This document shows positions 24,426 to 32,743 of a DNA stretch of 64,000 nt, piece after piece. Location: positions 1 to 64,000 of the forward strand of contig DFOA01000020.1 of NCBI GenBank assembly GCA_002381185.1, given 5' to 3'. Made by a program: the position numbers and the translations under genes. Source of the stretch: Firmicutes bacterium UBA3553 (GTDB taxonomy: Bacteria > Bacillota > Clostridia > Tissierellales > Sedimentibacteraceae). The notes under the pieces were generated by a model. It was not told the DNA's origin. It saw only the letters and a list, made by a program, of their open reading frames with translations, and did no database searches. Position 1 is the stretch's first letter; every line of letters begins with the position of its first letter.

Positions 24426-25652
24426 TCATTTTCCTGCACCCCATTTGCCTCCCGCAGAAAACATACTGGGCAGCTGCAAAACCTTATTCGTTGCTATGGC
24501 TGCTGCGCCATAAAGTGTGGGATCAACCTTCAGGCTGGATATTTTAATCTGCACTCTGGTGTGCAGTTCAGGAATAACACGCTGCTTTACCACTTCATAA
24601 ATTGTAGGCATCAGCAAATCGCCCCCTTGAGACACCACATCGCCAATGATAATAATGTCGGGGTTATAGCCGTTTATCAAAGTTACACACCCGTAACCGA
24701 TATACTCCGCCGTCTCTCGCACCACATCCAGCGCTTTTTGATTACCGGCACGAGCCGCTTCAAAAATGGCATTGCAGTCGTCGCTGCTTTGTTGCTTTCC
24801 TCTGGGAAGGCATTCCGGCACATGCTTTTGTGCCTTCTTCCATAATGCCGAAGCCGAACAGTACATTTCAAGGCAGCCATAGTTACCACATTCACAGCGC
24901 GGACCGGAGACATCCACACTAACATGCCCAAGCTCACATGCAGACCCCTGCACACCCAGAAAAAGTCTGCCACGCTCAATAATACCGCAGCCCACGCCTT
25001 CACCTACCAAAAAATAAGCCAAGGTGTGCAGCGACTGGCCATGCCCTCCAAACAGCCATTCGGCAAACGCTCCTGCATTCGCATCATGCTCTATAAAAAC
25101 CGGCTTGTGAAACTCTTCTTTAAATTCCTCAATAAAATTAATCGTGTGCCAAGCAGTCATACGTGTTACGACTGCAATACGCCCTTCATCCCGCAAGTAA
25201 GGTCCAGGAACAGCAAGACCAATGGATACCACATTTTTATAATTATTCAGCATATTGTGTATCTGCTCTTTCATGGCAGAAAGCACATTTTGGGGATTTT
25301 CCTCAAGTGAATACTTCGTTTCGGATTGGGTGTATATTTTACCCGAAATATCGAACACACCTACTGCGAACATCTCTCTTGCAAACTTTACCCCAATGAT
25401 TTGGTGTCTGTCTGCATTCAGTCTAAGCCCTATTGAACGGCGGTTGTCGCTGCCCGTTATAATGCCAATCTCAGATACAATGCCCATTTCCATCATTGAT
25501 GCAACTATTTTTGTAATAGCCGCTTGGGTAAGCCCTGTTTGCCTGGCAATATCCGCACGTGAACACACATCCTGCTGTTGTAATATTTTCACAACAGCAG
25601 AGCGATTCATTTCGGTCAAATCACTGTTATTTTTCCCTATCGCACCTCTCAT
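24426..25652 (-). CDS. ROK-family sugar-responsive repressor
   Basis: 408 residues. The N-terminal winged helix (about 13-60: NRSAVVKILQQQDVCSRADIAR, then QTGLTQAAITKIVASM) precedes a ROK kinase-like fold with VSIGLAVPGP, HDANAGAFAEWLFG and the zinc motif CECGNYGCLEMYCS. The layout is that of XylR/NagC-type repressors that release DNA on binding a sugar. It heads the sugar island on the same strand as the importer. Likely ligand: the sugar imported by the adjacent system. An AT-rich stretch, with TTAATTAA-like elements at 25690-25735, precedes it and may hold its own operator. Confidence 0.9.
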   Translation of the reverse strand: MRGAIGKNNSDLTEMNRSAVVKILQQQDVCSRADIARQTGLTQAAITKIVASMMEMGIVSEIGIITGSDNRRSIGLRLNADRHQIIGVKFAREMFAVGVFDISGKIYTQSETKYSLEENPQNVLSAMKEQIHNMLNNYKNVVSIGLAVPGPYLRDEGRIAVVTRMTAWHTINFIEEFKEEFHKPVFIEHDANAGAFAEWLFGGHGQSLHTLAYFLVGEGVGCGIIERGRLFLGVQGSACELGHVSVDVSGPRCECGNYGCLEMYCSASALWKKAQKHVPECLPRGKQQSSDDCNAIFEAARAGNQKALDVVRETAEYIGYGCVTLINGYNPDIIIIGDVVSQGGDLLMPTIYEVVKQRVIPELHTRVQIKISSLKVDPTLYGAAAIATNKVLQLPSMFSAGGKWGAGK

Positions 25653-25753
25653 TTTTGCTCGCTGACCTCTTCCTGTTCAGAGTGATTAAACTGTGTTAAT
25701 TAATTTACTTTGTTAATAGATTAATCCAATTTCATAAATATGTCAACTGTTTT
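25653..25753. other. Promoter region of the ROK gene and island edge
   Basis: AT-rich sequence between the ROK start and an ABC ATPase stub. It contains several overlapping TTAATTAA/TTAATAGATTAA-type elements that could be the ROK operator. The base composition drops sharply here from the GC-richer island to the AT-rich right flank, so this marks the probable right junction of the island. Confidence 0.4.
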
Positions 25754-25810
25754 TTAACCCTTTTGTTTACCGAAGGACTTGGTAAGCTTGCTTATTTCGA
25801 CAGTATTCAT
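25754..25810 (-). pseudogene. ABC transporter ATPase, N-terminal stub
   Basis: A strong AGGAGG ribosome site is followed by 18 codons reading MNTVEISKLTKSFGKQKG and then a stop. This is a typical first strand of an ABC ATPase (...V..LTKSFGK...), cut before the Walker A. The frame ends where the sugar island begins, so the remaining gene was probably lost at the insertion. It may alternatively be a very short non-functional duplicate. Confidence 0.6.
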
Positions 25811-25903
25811 ACTGCTCCTCCTATATACAATACTTCTTAAACTCATTTAAATAACCGTCAAAGTCTGCTCCTATCTTCTTAATTGGTATAAACAGCAACC
25901 TTA

Positions 25904-25954
25904 ATACAATAAAAAACTTCTTGATTTAATCATCAAAGAAGTTTTTTATTGTAT
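25904..25954. terminator. Terminator of the Rph-like operon
   Basis: Arms of about 21 bp (ATACAATAAAAAACTTCTT and complement, one bulge) surround a short loop. The T-rich side of the stem gives a U-run in both directions. It follows the stop codon of the frameshifted Rph-like gene by a few bases on the minus strand. Confidence 0.8.
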
Positions 25955-25961
25955 AGCTATA

Positions 25962-26519
25962 TCATTCTAATATATACACAATTCCTTGTCCTCCATCTAC
26001 CATAACCCTGTCACCGGTTTTAAGCCTTGCGCTTGCATTGCCGCATCCTACAACAGCAGGAATTCCAATCTCTCTGGCTACAATTGCCGCATGCGACAAC
26101 GGCGCTCCCACATCAGTTATAACTGCTGCAGCTTTAGGGAAAATAGGAGTCCATCCAACATTAGTTGTTGTCGCAACTAATATCTCTCCAGGCTCAAGCT
26201 TATCTCCCTCCTCAGGATTTATCAGAATGCGGACCTTTCCTTCAATTCTGCCTGCTGCTCCGGGGAACCCCTTAAGCATTTCAGAGTCAGAAGCAGTATT
26301 AACTGGCATGATGGAATCATAGTAATCCATTCTTCTATTTTGATCTTTCATCCATTCATGCGGATTAAACCTTCCCCGGATAATTGACGGAAATGGTGGG
26401 AACTCTTTATATCTTTCATAATTTTCCCGCCTTGCAGGAATAAACTTTACCTTTGTTTTATTCCCGGAAATCAAATCAAGGATTTCATCCATATATAGAA
26501 AGAATATACCTCCTCCCAC
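25962..26519 (-). CDS. Rph-like phosphotransferase, C-terminal part (frameshifted)
   Basis: 185 residues that complete the protein whose N-terminal part ends at 26525. The key block is TDVGAPLSHAAIVAREIGIPAVVG, the swivelling phosphohistidine domain, with His in PLSHAA. The frame can be joined to the upstream part by one base: skipping back a base at AAAGCAGG turns the stop-bound reading into AGELTGVGGGIFFL, the sequence expected at this point of the family. It has a GTG start but no separate ribosome site at proper distance. Either a one-base deletion, a sequencing error, or a -1 frameshift explains it. Confidence 0.75.
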   Translation of the reverse strand: MGGGIFFLYMDEILDLISGNKTKVKFIPARRENYERYKEFPPFPSIIRGRFNPHEWMKDQNRRMDYYDSIMPVNTASDSEMLKGFPGAAGRIEGKVRILINPEEGDKLEPGEILVATTTNVGWTPIFPKAAAVITDVGAPLSHAAIVAREIGIPAVVGCGNASARLKTGDRVMVDGGQGIVYILE

Positions 26520-26524
26520 CCCAG

Positions 26525-28321
26525 TCAGTTCTCCTGCTTTAAGTGCAAAACACGATTTATCCTAAATACCCTGACAAACTCTGACCGCGCCTCTTCTCTG
26601 AGACGGGCACCATCAGATGCCTTTACTAACTTCTTCTTAAGCCAATTTAACTTACCGGGATATTTTTCATTGAATCTTTTTAAAGCATCTTCATATTGAG
26701 CGTGCTGTTTCTTTATAAGTTTTTCCGCATCAGTGGCAGATTTTTTATATTCCTCAATTTGCCGTTCAAGCCAGACTGTATCCTCTGAAGGATCAGGTAT
26801 TGACAGCTCAAACTCATGAGGACCTCTGTGTCCATACTGTTTCAAATACTCCTCACGGCTTATTTCACCCTTTATAACCTTTGATATGCCAACAACCGGA
26901 CCTAAACTAGCTAATTGTGAATTTCCGCTTAAGTTGGATAATAATGTGCCGGCGTCTTCAGTTCCTACCATCTCTGTAAGTTTCTTACTTAAATTTAATG
27001 CTATCACTGCCTTGCTTGCACTTGCCTGCAATCCCCACCAAGCTTTGTAATTATATGATTTAAGTTCATTTTCCCACAGAGCATGAAGCTCTTCTTCATT
27101 ATTTGCTGAATTTACTTTTTCCGCCATCCTTCTGCACCAGCCAGGAGTTTCCATGATATATTTTGGCATATCCTTATTGGCTTTCATAGTACTCTTTACT
27201 AACCGCTTAATTCCGGGCAGCATTTCCTTAATCAATTTTAATCTTTCAAAAGGATATTGCGGAACATCGATTGTGTCGGGTAAACGGCCGAATACTTCCC
27301 CTAACAGCTTCATACTCTGCTTTACATCCATTCCGTATAATGCCGTAATTGCAGATACTCTTTGACTAATATTTGAATATATTCTTCCGCATATATTACC
27401 GGACCATAGATAGTATCCAGGAATAAAACCTGATTCGTTATCCAAAGCTCTCACCAAACTCCAGGTAAGTGGAGTAACCACATCCGGAATCGCTTCCCCA
27501 ACGTTTGTATTAACCCATAATGCATCTCCGGCTAAACTTTCATTTATTTCGTAAGTATCTGGATTACCGGCTGTCAATGTCGTAATCGGTCTTGCCTGTA
27601 AAATATACAGCCTTTCATTTGTTACTGCCCATTCAATATCTTGTTGACTTCCAAACTGTTCTGTAAGCCTTGAAGCATATTTATATAAATCTGAGGCATA
27701 TTTTTTAAGATCCTCAGGTCCTTCATATTTTCCCTTCGGTCTTGTAATCTTGAAATCATAGGCATTGGATTCTCCTGACACCAGCTGCTCTCCAAGCCCA
27801 TAGACAAAGTTACCTTTCATGTTTGCATGACTGCCTGTAATTGGATCGGCTGTAAATAATACTCCTGACATTACCGGCTGTACCATTAACTGTATTACTA
27901 CAGCTATCTGATGAGCACTCTCCATACCCTGAACATTGCTGTATGCTTTAACTCTCTCTGATTGTCTTGATCTGAAAACTGTATATATGGCTTTCTTTAT
28001 GTCATCATCCTGCATAACATTGAGAACTGATTCAAACTCTCCTGCAAAGGATGCCTGAGCAGAATCTTCACTTAAACCGGAGGACCTTACAGCAAACAAA
28101 GCATTTTCATTTTTCTTTCTAAGCTCGCTCAATAGGAATTGAATTTCTTTCCAGGCGTTATTGCTTAGATTTTCATTTTCAAATGCAGAGGGCAGGATAA
28201 CAAAGCCCTCAGGAACCGGATACCCCAGTTGGTACATTTTTGCAAGCATGCTTCCTTTTCCACCTGCATATACCAGAAATTCTGGGGCCAATTCTTTAAA
28301 ATTTATTACTGTATTTTTCAT
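26525..28321 (-). CDS. Rph-like phosphotransferase, N-terminal part (frameshifted)
   Basis: 598 residues containing the ATP-grasp (PPDK N-terminal) domain (about 10-315: VYAGGKGSMLAKMYQLGYPVPEGF, FAVRSSGLSEDSAQASFAGEFESVLNV, GVLFTADPITGSHANM, DIEWAVTNERLYILQARPITTL) and the long helical middle domain. The phosphohistidine domain is in another frame downstream. Domain order ATP-grasp, middle, His at the C-terminus and no PEP-binding barrel is that of rifampicin phosphotransferase and relatives, not of true PEP synthase. It is preceded 11 bp upstream by a TetR gene on the same strand. The true substrate is unknown. Confidence 0.8.
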   Translation of the reverse strand: MKNTVINFKELAPEFLVYAGGKGSMLAKMYQLGYPVPEGFVILPSAFENENLSNNAWKEIQFLLSELRKKNENALFAVRSSGLSEDSAQASFAGEFESVLNVMQDDDIKKAIYTVFRSRQSERVKAYSNVQGMESAHQIAVVIQLMVQPVMSGVLFTADPITGSHANMKGNFVYGLGEQLVSGESNAYDFKITRPKGKYEGPEDLKKYASDLYKYASRLTEQFGSQQDIEWAVTNERLYILQARPITTLTAGNPDTYEINESLAGDALWVNTNVGEAIPDVVTPLTWSLVRALDNESGFIPGYYLWSGNICGRIYSNISQRVSAITALYGMDVKQSMKLLGEVFGRLPDTIDVPQYPFERLKLIKEMLPGIKRLVKSTMKANKDMPKYIMETPGWCRRMAEKVNSANNEEELHALWENELKSYNYKAWWGLQASASKAVIALNLSKKLTEMVGTEDAGTLLSNLSGNSQLASLGPVVGISKVIKGEISREEYLKQYGHRGPHEFELSIPDPSEDTVWLERQIEEYKKSATDAEKLIKKQHAQYEDALKRFNEKYPGKLNWLKKKLVKASDGARLREEARSEFVRVFRINRVLHLKQEN

Positions 28322-28332
28322 ATAATACCTCC

Positions 28333-28944
28333 TTATTTTTGGATTCCATGGCGAATCATATCAAGAAAACTGTTTCTTTCTTCAATAAAGCCTTGAAGAT
28401 GAGATTCATCCAACTCCTTATTGTTTACTAATTCAAAAAGATACTTTCTCTCGAAATAATCCAATGTAAGTTTGATTAACTTAAACGCTTGTTTTCGGTC
28501 AACTCCGTCTCTTAGAGGAACCTTATCAAACAGTTTTTCTAATGCTTTATCTCTATTATCGATTAATCCGCCAAATTTTTCTTTAATCTCCCCTTTCAAA
28601 TCTTCGGGTGTATCATAAAAAGCTTCCATAATAACTTTGTAAAGGTCCGGATTTTCTTTGTAATATTTAAATTTAATAGAGCTGACATATTCCTTAGCCT
28701 CGAAAAAGTCCTTGTGTTCAGATAAGCTGCCAAAGCCCATTTCATTACTTCCTTTTTCAAAGCATCTGTCTATTAAGGACAAATATAAGTCCTTCTTGCT
28801 CTTAAAATGATGAAATATTAATGCCCTGGATATACCCGCTGCTTCTGCCAACATAACGGTCGAAGTTTTCTCATACCCATTGCGGGCAAATACCGACAGG
28901 CAAATGTCCAAAATTTCTTCTTTATTATAAATTTTTTTAGGCAT
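28333..28944 (-). CDS. TetR-family regulator upstream of the Rph-like gene
   Basis: 203 residues. The DNA-binding domain is standard TetR (YNKEEILDICLSVFARNGYEK, TSTVMLAEAAGISRALIFHHFKSKKDLYLSLIDRC, residues about 4-58); the ligand-binding helices follow. It is the first gene of an operon with the frameshifted Rph-like gene, and its promoter overlaps two dyads, so autoregulation that also sets the downstream enzyme is likely. Four TetR regulators occur within 11 kb. Confidence 0.9.
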   Translation of the reverse strand: MPKKIYNKEEILDICLSVFARNGYEKTSTVMLAEAAGISRALIFHHFKSKKDLYLSLIDRCFEKGSNEMGFGSLSEHKDFFEAKEYVSSIKFKYYKENPDLYKVIMEAFYDTPEDLKGEIKEKFGGLIDNRDKALEKLFDKVPLRDGVDRKQAFKLIKLTLDYFERKYLFELVNNKELDESHLQGFIEERNSFLDMIRHGIQK

Positions 28945-28984
28945 ATTTTATCTCCTTTATTTTGCTGACTATACTGTTAGTAAA

Positions 28985-29013
28985 ATTATAGCATTTGCTG
29001 ACACCTGTGTCAA
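28985..29013 (-). promoter_or_regulatory. Promoter with TetR operator dyads
   Basis: On the minus strand TTGACA (29008-29013) and TATAAT (28985-28990) are both consensus with a 17-bp spacer. The palindrome TGACACCTGTGTCA (28999-29012) overlaps the -35, and an imperfect dyad ACTATACTGTTAGT lies just after the -10. Repressor binding at either would block the promoter. Confidence 0.75.
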
Positions 29014-29043
29014 TAAAACAAAAAAAATCTTTTTAAAATAAAA

Positions 29044-29078
29044 AATCTTCTTGAATTAACTATCATTTCAAGAAGATT
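29044..29078 (-). terminator. Intrinsic terminator
   Basis: A 12-bp stem (AATCTTCTTGAA and its complement, 11-base loop) followed on the minus strand by TTTTTTATTTT. It ends the transcript of the membrane protein and TetR pair to its right, before the promoter of the next TetR gene. Confidence 0.85.
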
Positions 29079-29105
29079 AAGCGAATATTTTTCAGTCTTT
29101 TGCTG

Positions 29106-29666
29106 TTATCTTTTTTCTATTTTCCTATATCCAAAATATATCAAGACTATGCAAATTATCAATCCGACTATTGCAGGAATAAATATGGATTTTCCGGCTT
29201 CTCCTCCAAATGCAACACTCCACGCCATTTTAGCAACAGCAATAAATACCATTACGGAAATACCAAAATATAAGTTTCGTTTCCAAAAGGCTACAGCTAG
29301 CGTTGTAAGGGAACTAGGAACAAGCAATGTAATTAATATCTTAGATAATCCCCAGTACCCCAGCAAATAATCCATTTCCATCTGCAGGAAGTCTTTAACC
29401 TGATTGCTCACAGCGTCAGGCCTTGGAAACCAAAACATACTTGTAAGCATTAAAAATACAGTTCCTGAAATTCCTGCCCAGCTTCTTTTATATGCAAAGT
29501 AACAAAACGGTATCAGAAACATGGGTCTTATATACCAGCTGATTTGGTTCTGGTGGCGCTCATAAGCCCAATTAAAAAATTGATTGTTTGTAAATGCCAG
29601 AACAAGAAAAAACACAGTACCCAAAGCAAACATTAATGCTGCAATTTTATCATAATTTTTTTTCAT
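29106..29666 (-). CDS. Polytopic membrane protein paired with a TetR gene
   Basis: 186 residues with five to six hydrophobic helices (about 8-27, 45-60, 65-82, 105-125, 130-150, 157-180), short loops and no recognised motif. The start overlaps the end of the TetR gene by 4 bp, so the two are translationally coupled and the membrane protein is very likely the regulated partner. A small transporter or lipid/quinone-related membrane protein is possible. Function unknown. Confidence 0.65.
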   Translation of the reverse strand: MKKNYDKIAALMFALGTVFFLVLAFTNNQFFNWAYERHQNQISWYIRPMFLIPFCYFAYKRSWAGISGTVFLMLTSMFWFPRPDAVSNQVKDFLQMEMDYLLGYWGLSKILITLLVPSSLTTLAVAFWKRNLYFGISVMVFIAVAKMAWSVAFGGEAGKSIFIPAIVGLIICIVLIYFGYRKIEKR

Positions 29667-30292
29667 ATATCCTCCTGCATTATTTTATTGCACAAACCAT
29701 TCTTCATAAAGTCAACGTAGTAATCAAGGTTTTTGATAATATTTCCAAGTTCCATATCATCTTCAGAATTAAAAACATCCTCAAAGTGAGTAAATAAGTG
29801 ACTGATTATTTTTATTATGAACTCCTTTGGTAAATCGTTTCTGAAATCTCCCTCTTCTATAGCATTTTCAATAATTTCGTTTAAAGGATTTATATTGTCT
29901 TCAATTAATACAATTTTTGCTATATCATAAATTTCATTACCTTTTTCTTTTACAAACATCCTGCTCAGATTATGGTAATTTGGATGCATTGATGCGAATT
30001 CTGCACCAACTTTGGCCTGTAATCTGAACATCTCAAATATATCCCTTCTTTCATCTGTTGAAGACGATTTGATATTTTTATTTATGAATTCCCATTTAAC
30101 CTTAGAAGATGATTCCAGCAAGTAAATGTAAAGCTCCTGCTTATCCTTGAAATGATAATAAAATGTCCCCTTGCTGATGCCCGCATTTTTTATAATGCTG
30201 TTTAAAGAAGCATCATCATATTTTTTTGAAGAAAATTCCTCCAATGCAGCTTCCAATAATTCTTGCTTTTTCTCAAAACTTTTTTCTTTCAT
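29663..30292 (-). CDS. TetR-family regulator, autoregulated
   Basis: 209 residues. The N-terminal domain (KKQELLEAALEEFSSKKYDDA, SLNSIIKNAGISKGTFYYHFKDKQELYIYLLES) is a clear TetR helix-turn-helix. Nested dyads of the TAGACC/GGTCTA type lie between its promoter and start codon, so it very probably represses itself and the downstream membrane protein. No ligand can be read from the sequence. Confidence 0.9.
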   Translation of the reverse strand: MKEKSFEKKQELLEAALEEFSSKKYDDASLNSIIKNAGISKGTFYYHFKDKQELYIYLLESSSKVKWEFINKNIKSSSTDERRDIFEMFRLQAKVGAEFASMHPNYHNLSRMFVKEKGNEIYDIAKIVLIEDNINPLNEIIENAIEEGDFRNDLPKEFIIKIISHLFTHFEDVFNSEDDMELGNIIKNLDYYVDFMKNGLCNKIMQEDI

Positions 30293-30310
30293 AATGCACT
30301 CCCTTATAAT

Positions 30311-30373
30311 AGACCAGCAGGTCTAGACCGTGTGGTCTAGATTTATATTAACTCATTTTCGATAATTTGTCAA
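30311..30373 (-). promoter_or_regulatory. Promoter with two overlapping TetR operators
   Basis: Minus-strand TTGACA (30368-30373) and TAATAT (30345-30350) with a 17-bp spacer. Between the -10 and the gene lie TCTAGACC-GTGT-GGTCTAGA (30322-30341) and AGACC-AGCA-GGTCT (30311-30324), which share the central GGTCT/AGACC half-site. This arrangement would hold two TetR dimers close together. Confidence 0.8.
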
Positions 30374-30489
30374 TAGGTAATCAATAAAAATAGGACTGTC
30401 GCATTAGTGACTATTAGCCTGTCATTTTGAGCTCTAGCGAAAGATGACAAGAAAGTGTTTAATGCGCAACCCCATTTTTAACCGGATAA
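30374..30489. other. Intergenic hairpin-forming sequence
   Basis: No gene. GTCGCATTAG (about 30398) is partly complementary to TTTAATGCGC (about 30457), and inside it TGTCAT and ATGACA form a second stem. The sequence CTGTCATTTTGAGCTCTAGCG has the look of a dispersed intergenic repeat, and its lack of a U-run argues against a simple terminator for the ABC-2 operon that ends next to it. Confidence 0.35.
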
Positions 30490-31221
30490 TCAATAAACTT
30501 TTTTCAGAAATCTTTTGACGAAAAATAAAATCCATACAGACGATACGGCAATGCATACAACAAAATAAAATGATGACTGTTCCAGGGAAAACTTAGCAAT
30601 CCATAAAGAAGGCAAGAAGAAAAACAGATGCTGGACATTATCTGCAGTTAAAAATGTCACCGGAATTCCGATTATTACAATCCCTGATAACTTCATAACT
30701 GCCATACCCTCTACCTTATTGGCTGAGATTGATATTACCATCATTGACATTATAAGCCCAATCATTGATGTTAATATTGATATTCCAATTACTTGCCCAA
30801 GAGTAAGTTTTGTTAGGTTAAATATCAACATGACAATAATTGTTATGATAAACGATGCCGACAATGGAAGTCCTAATTTTGAAATCAAGTATCCGCTTTT
30901 TCCAAGAGGTGTAACTGCCATGTAATTTGTTATCCCTTCATCAATATCTCCAAGGATTACCATAGCTGATACGTATGAAATCATCATAGGAGTCAATACT
31001 GCCAGAAGCAAATCAAATAGCAGGTAATAGGGAGTAAGTATCAACATATTGTTAAATTGTTCAGACAATAGTTTTTCTGCCGCCGGTATGCCCAGTTTAA
31101 ATAATATTCCGCATAATAAAGGCGCAAGGCAGACAATAAAAAGCATTGCATCTTTGGTAATTTGTACTAAATATTGTTTAAATGAAAAGAACAGTCTTCT
31201 ATAGCTTCCATCCGAATTCAT
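30490..31221 (-). CDS. ABC-2 type permease, second subunit
   Basis: 243 residues with six hydrophobic helices. The pattern MMISYVSAMVILGDIDEGITNYMAVTPLGKSGYLISKLG is the ABC-2 family's coupling region. It overlaps the preceding permease gene by 4 bp. Two unequal small permeases plus one ATPase and a TetR regulator is a common layout for drug or bacteriocin exporters; fluoroquinolone-export-type systems have this form. Last gene of a four-gene operon. Confidence 0.85.
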   Translation of the reverse strand: MNSDGSYRRLFFSFKQYLVQITKDAMLFIVCLAPLLCGILFKLGIPAAEKLLSEQFNNMLILTPYYLLFDLLLAVLTPMMISYVSAMVILGDIDEGITNYMAVTPLGKSGYLISKLGLPLSASFIITIIVMLIFNLTKLTLGQVIGISILTSMIGLIMSMMVISISANKVEGMAVMKLSGIVIIGIPVTFLTADNVQHLFFFLPSLWIAKFSLEQSSFYFVVCIAVSSVWILFFVKRFLKKVY

Positions 31222-31901
31222 GACTTTATGCCTCCAAGTCTTTGAAACATTTTAAATACATTAATGCGGGCAATTTCATATAAAAATAGAAACCATGCAA
31301 TTAATGCCGGCATAAAAAGCAAAATATAATCACTGCTTCCGCTGATCATACTCATTATCATGCATCCAGGATGCAGCAGCATAAGTTTATTGTCGTATCC
31401 AAACAAATACAAAATAGGCGCTACAAAAATTATAATTTCAACCGGAACAACCGACGTTACAAACTGGTTCAGGCTGTTGATATTAGCCGCAACGATTAAT
31501 CCAATCAGGGTAAATAACGCAGAACCTGCAAATACTCCCATTATTACAATCAACATGTTGTCTGTATCTGCCGCTAATGATATTGAAGCACCTGCAATTA
31601 CAGATATTATACCAAGAGACACAACCTTAGAAATTATATACTCACCTGCCCTTACAGGCGAAACGGCTATAGTATTAAGTACACTCTCGCTTTTTTCCAA
31701 TAAAACTATCGCCCCCATAAAAAACAACCCCATTGCGGAAGGATCAGAAAATATTAAAACCGCAGCGGCTTTTTCTCTCCATTCCAAAGGCAGAAAAAAC
31801 ATTAAAGAAATATACATTATTGTAAAAATTACATATACAAAGTAAAATCCATATTTAAACTGAAACCTGCAATCGCCATAAATAAGATTTATCAGCCTCA
31901 T
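31218..31901 (-). CDS. ABC-2 type permease, first subunit
   Basis: 227 residues with six hydrophobic helices. The segment GLFFMGAIVLLEKSESVLNTIAVSPVRAGEYIISKVVSLG is typical of ABC-2 permeases (cytoplasmic coupling helix with the LxTIAVSPVR motif). Both ends overlap the neighbouring genes by 4 bp. It would form a heterodimeric channel with the next permease. Confidence 0.87.
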   Translation of the reverse strand: MRLINLIYGDCRFQFKYGFYFVYVIFTIMYISLMFFLPLEWREKAAAVLIFSDPSAMGLFFMGAIVLLEKSESVLNTIAVSPVRAGEYIISKVVSLGIISVIAGASISLAADTDNMLIVIMGVFAGSALFTLIGLIVAANINSLNQFVTSVVPVEIIIFVAPILYLFGYDNKLMLLHPGCMIMSMISGSSDYILLFMPALIAWFLFLYEIARINVFKMFQRLGGIKS

Positions 31902-32743
31902 TGCAGCACACTCCCCGTAACTTCCGCAAATATATCGTTTAAAGTGGGTTCGCTGCTGTGTATTGATAAAATTTTATTTGACATTATAAGTTCCTGGAGC
32001 TTTGTATCTTCAGATGTTTTGTCGAGCGAACATTCCCCGTTTTTTTCTTTGCCGTCCATGAAAGTATATTTTATTTTTGCAGCACCTTTGGACATGATTA
32101 AATTATGCGGTGAATCCAGTGCTTTGATATTTCCCTCTACGATGAATGCTACCCTGTCACATAGCTCTGCTGCATCAACCATATTGTGTGTGGTAAGAAT
32201 TATAGTCCTTCCTTTTTCTTTTTCCTCGAGAATTATATTTTTCATAATTCTGCTGTTATTTGGATCCAAGCCGCTGGTGGGTTCATCCAAAAACAAAATA
32301 TCCGGATCATGAAGCAACGCTTTAATAAAATTCAGCCTTGACTTCATGCCCTTTGAATATTCCGAAACTTTTTTACTGCCATCGTTTTGCAATCCAACCA
32401 TATGCAATAATTCATCAATATCTCTAAGCTTTTTGGAATACAAAGAACCAAAAAAGTTCAGATTTTCTTTTCCGGTCAGTTTTTCGTATAGTGAAGGGAA
32501 TTCAAAATCAACACCAATATTTTCATAAAAATTATTTTTATAGCTTTTACATTCTGTTTTATTTACAATTGCATTGCCCTTATAGTTTCTAATTAATCCT
32601 GTAAGTATTTTCTGCAGAGTACTTTTACCTGCTCCGGATGGTCCCAAGAATCCAAAAATCTCCCCTTTTTTCACACTAAAACTCATATGCTCAATAAAAG
32701 GCCTGTCATTATAGCTGAATGACAAGTCAATAACTTCAATCAT
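31898..32743 (-). CDS. ABC transporter ATPase of an ABC-2 exporter
   Basis: 281 residues. Walker A GPSGAGKST (about 34-42), a signature in the variant form YSKGMKSRL, Walker B ILFLDEPTSGLDP, and the switch histidine in ILTTHNM. The short C-terminal extension (GSVLQ end) is usual for exporter ATPases of this group. Translationally coupled to the TetR gene upstream and the permease downstream (4-bp overlaps). Confidence 0.93.
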   Translation of the reverse strand: MIEVIDLSFSYNDRPFIEHMSFSVKKGEIFGFLGPSGAGKSTLQKILTGLIRNYKGNAIVNKTECKSYKNNFYENIGVDFEFPSLYEKLTGKENLNFFGSLYSKKLRDIDELLHMVGLQNDGSKKVSEYSKGMKSRLNFIKALLHDPDILFLDEPTSGLDPNNSRIMKNIILEEKEKGRTIILTTHNMVDAAELCDRVAFIVEGNIKALDSPHNLIMSKGAAKIKYTFMDGKEKNGECSLDKTSEDTKLQELIMSNKILSIHSSEPTLNDIFAEVTGSVLQ

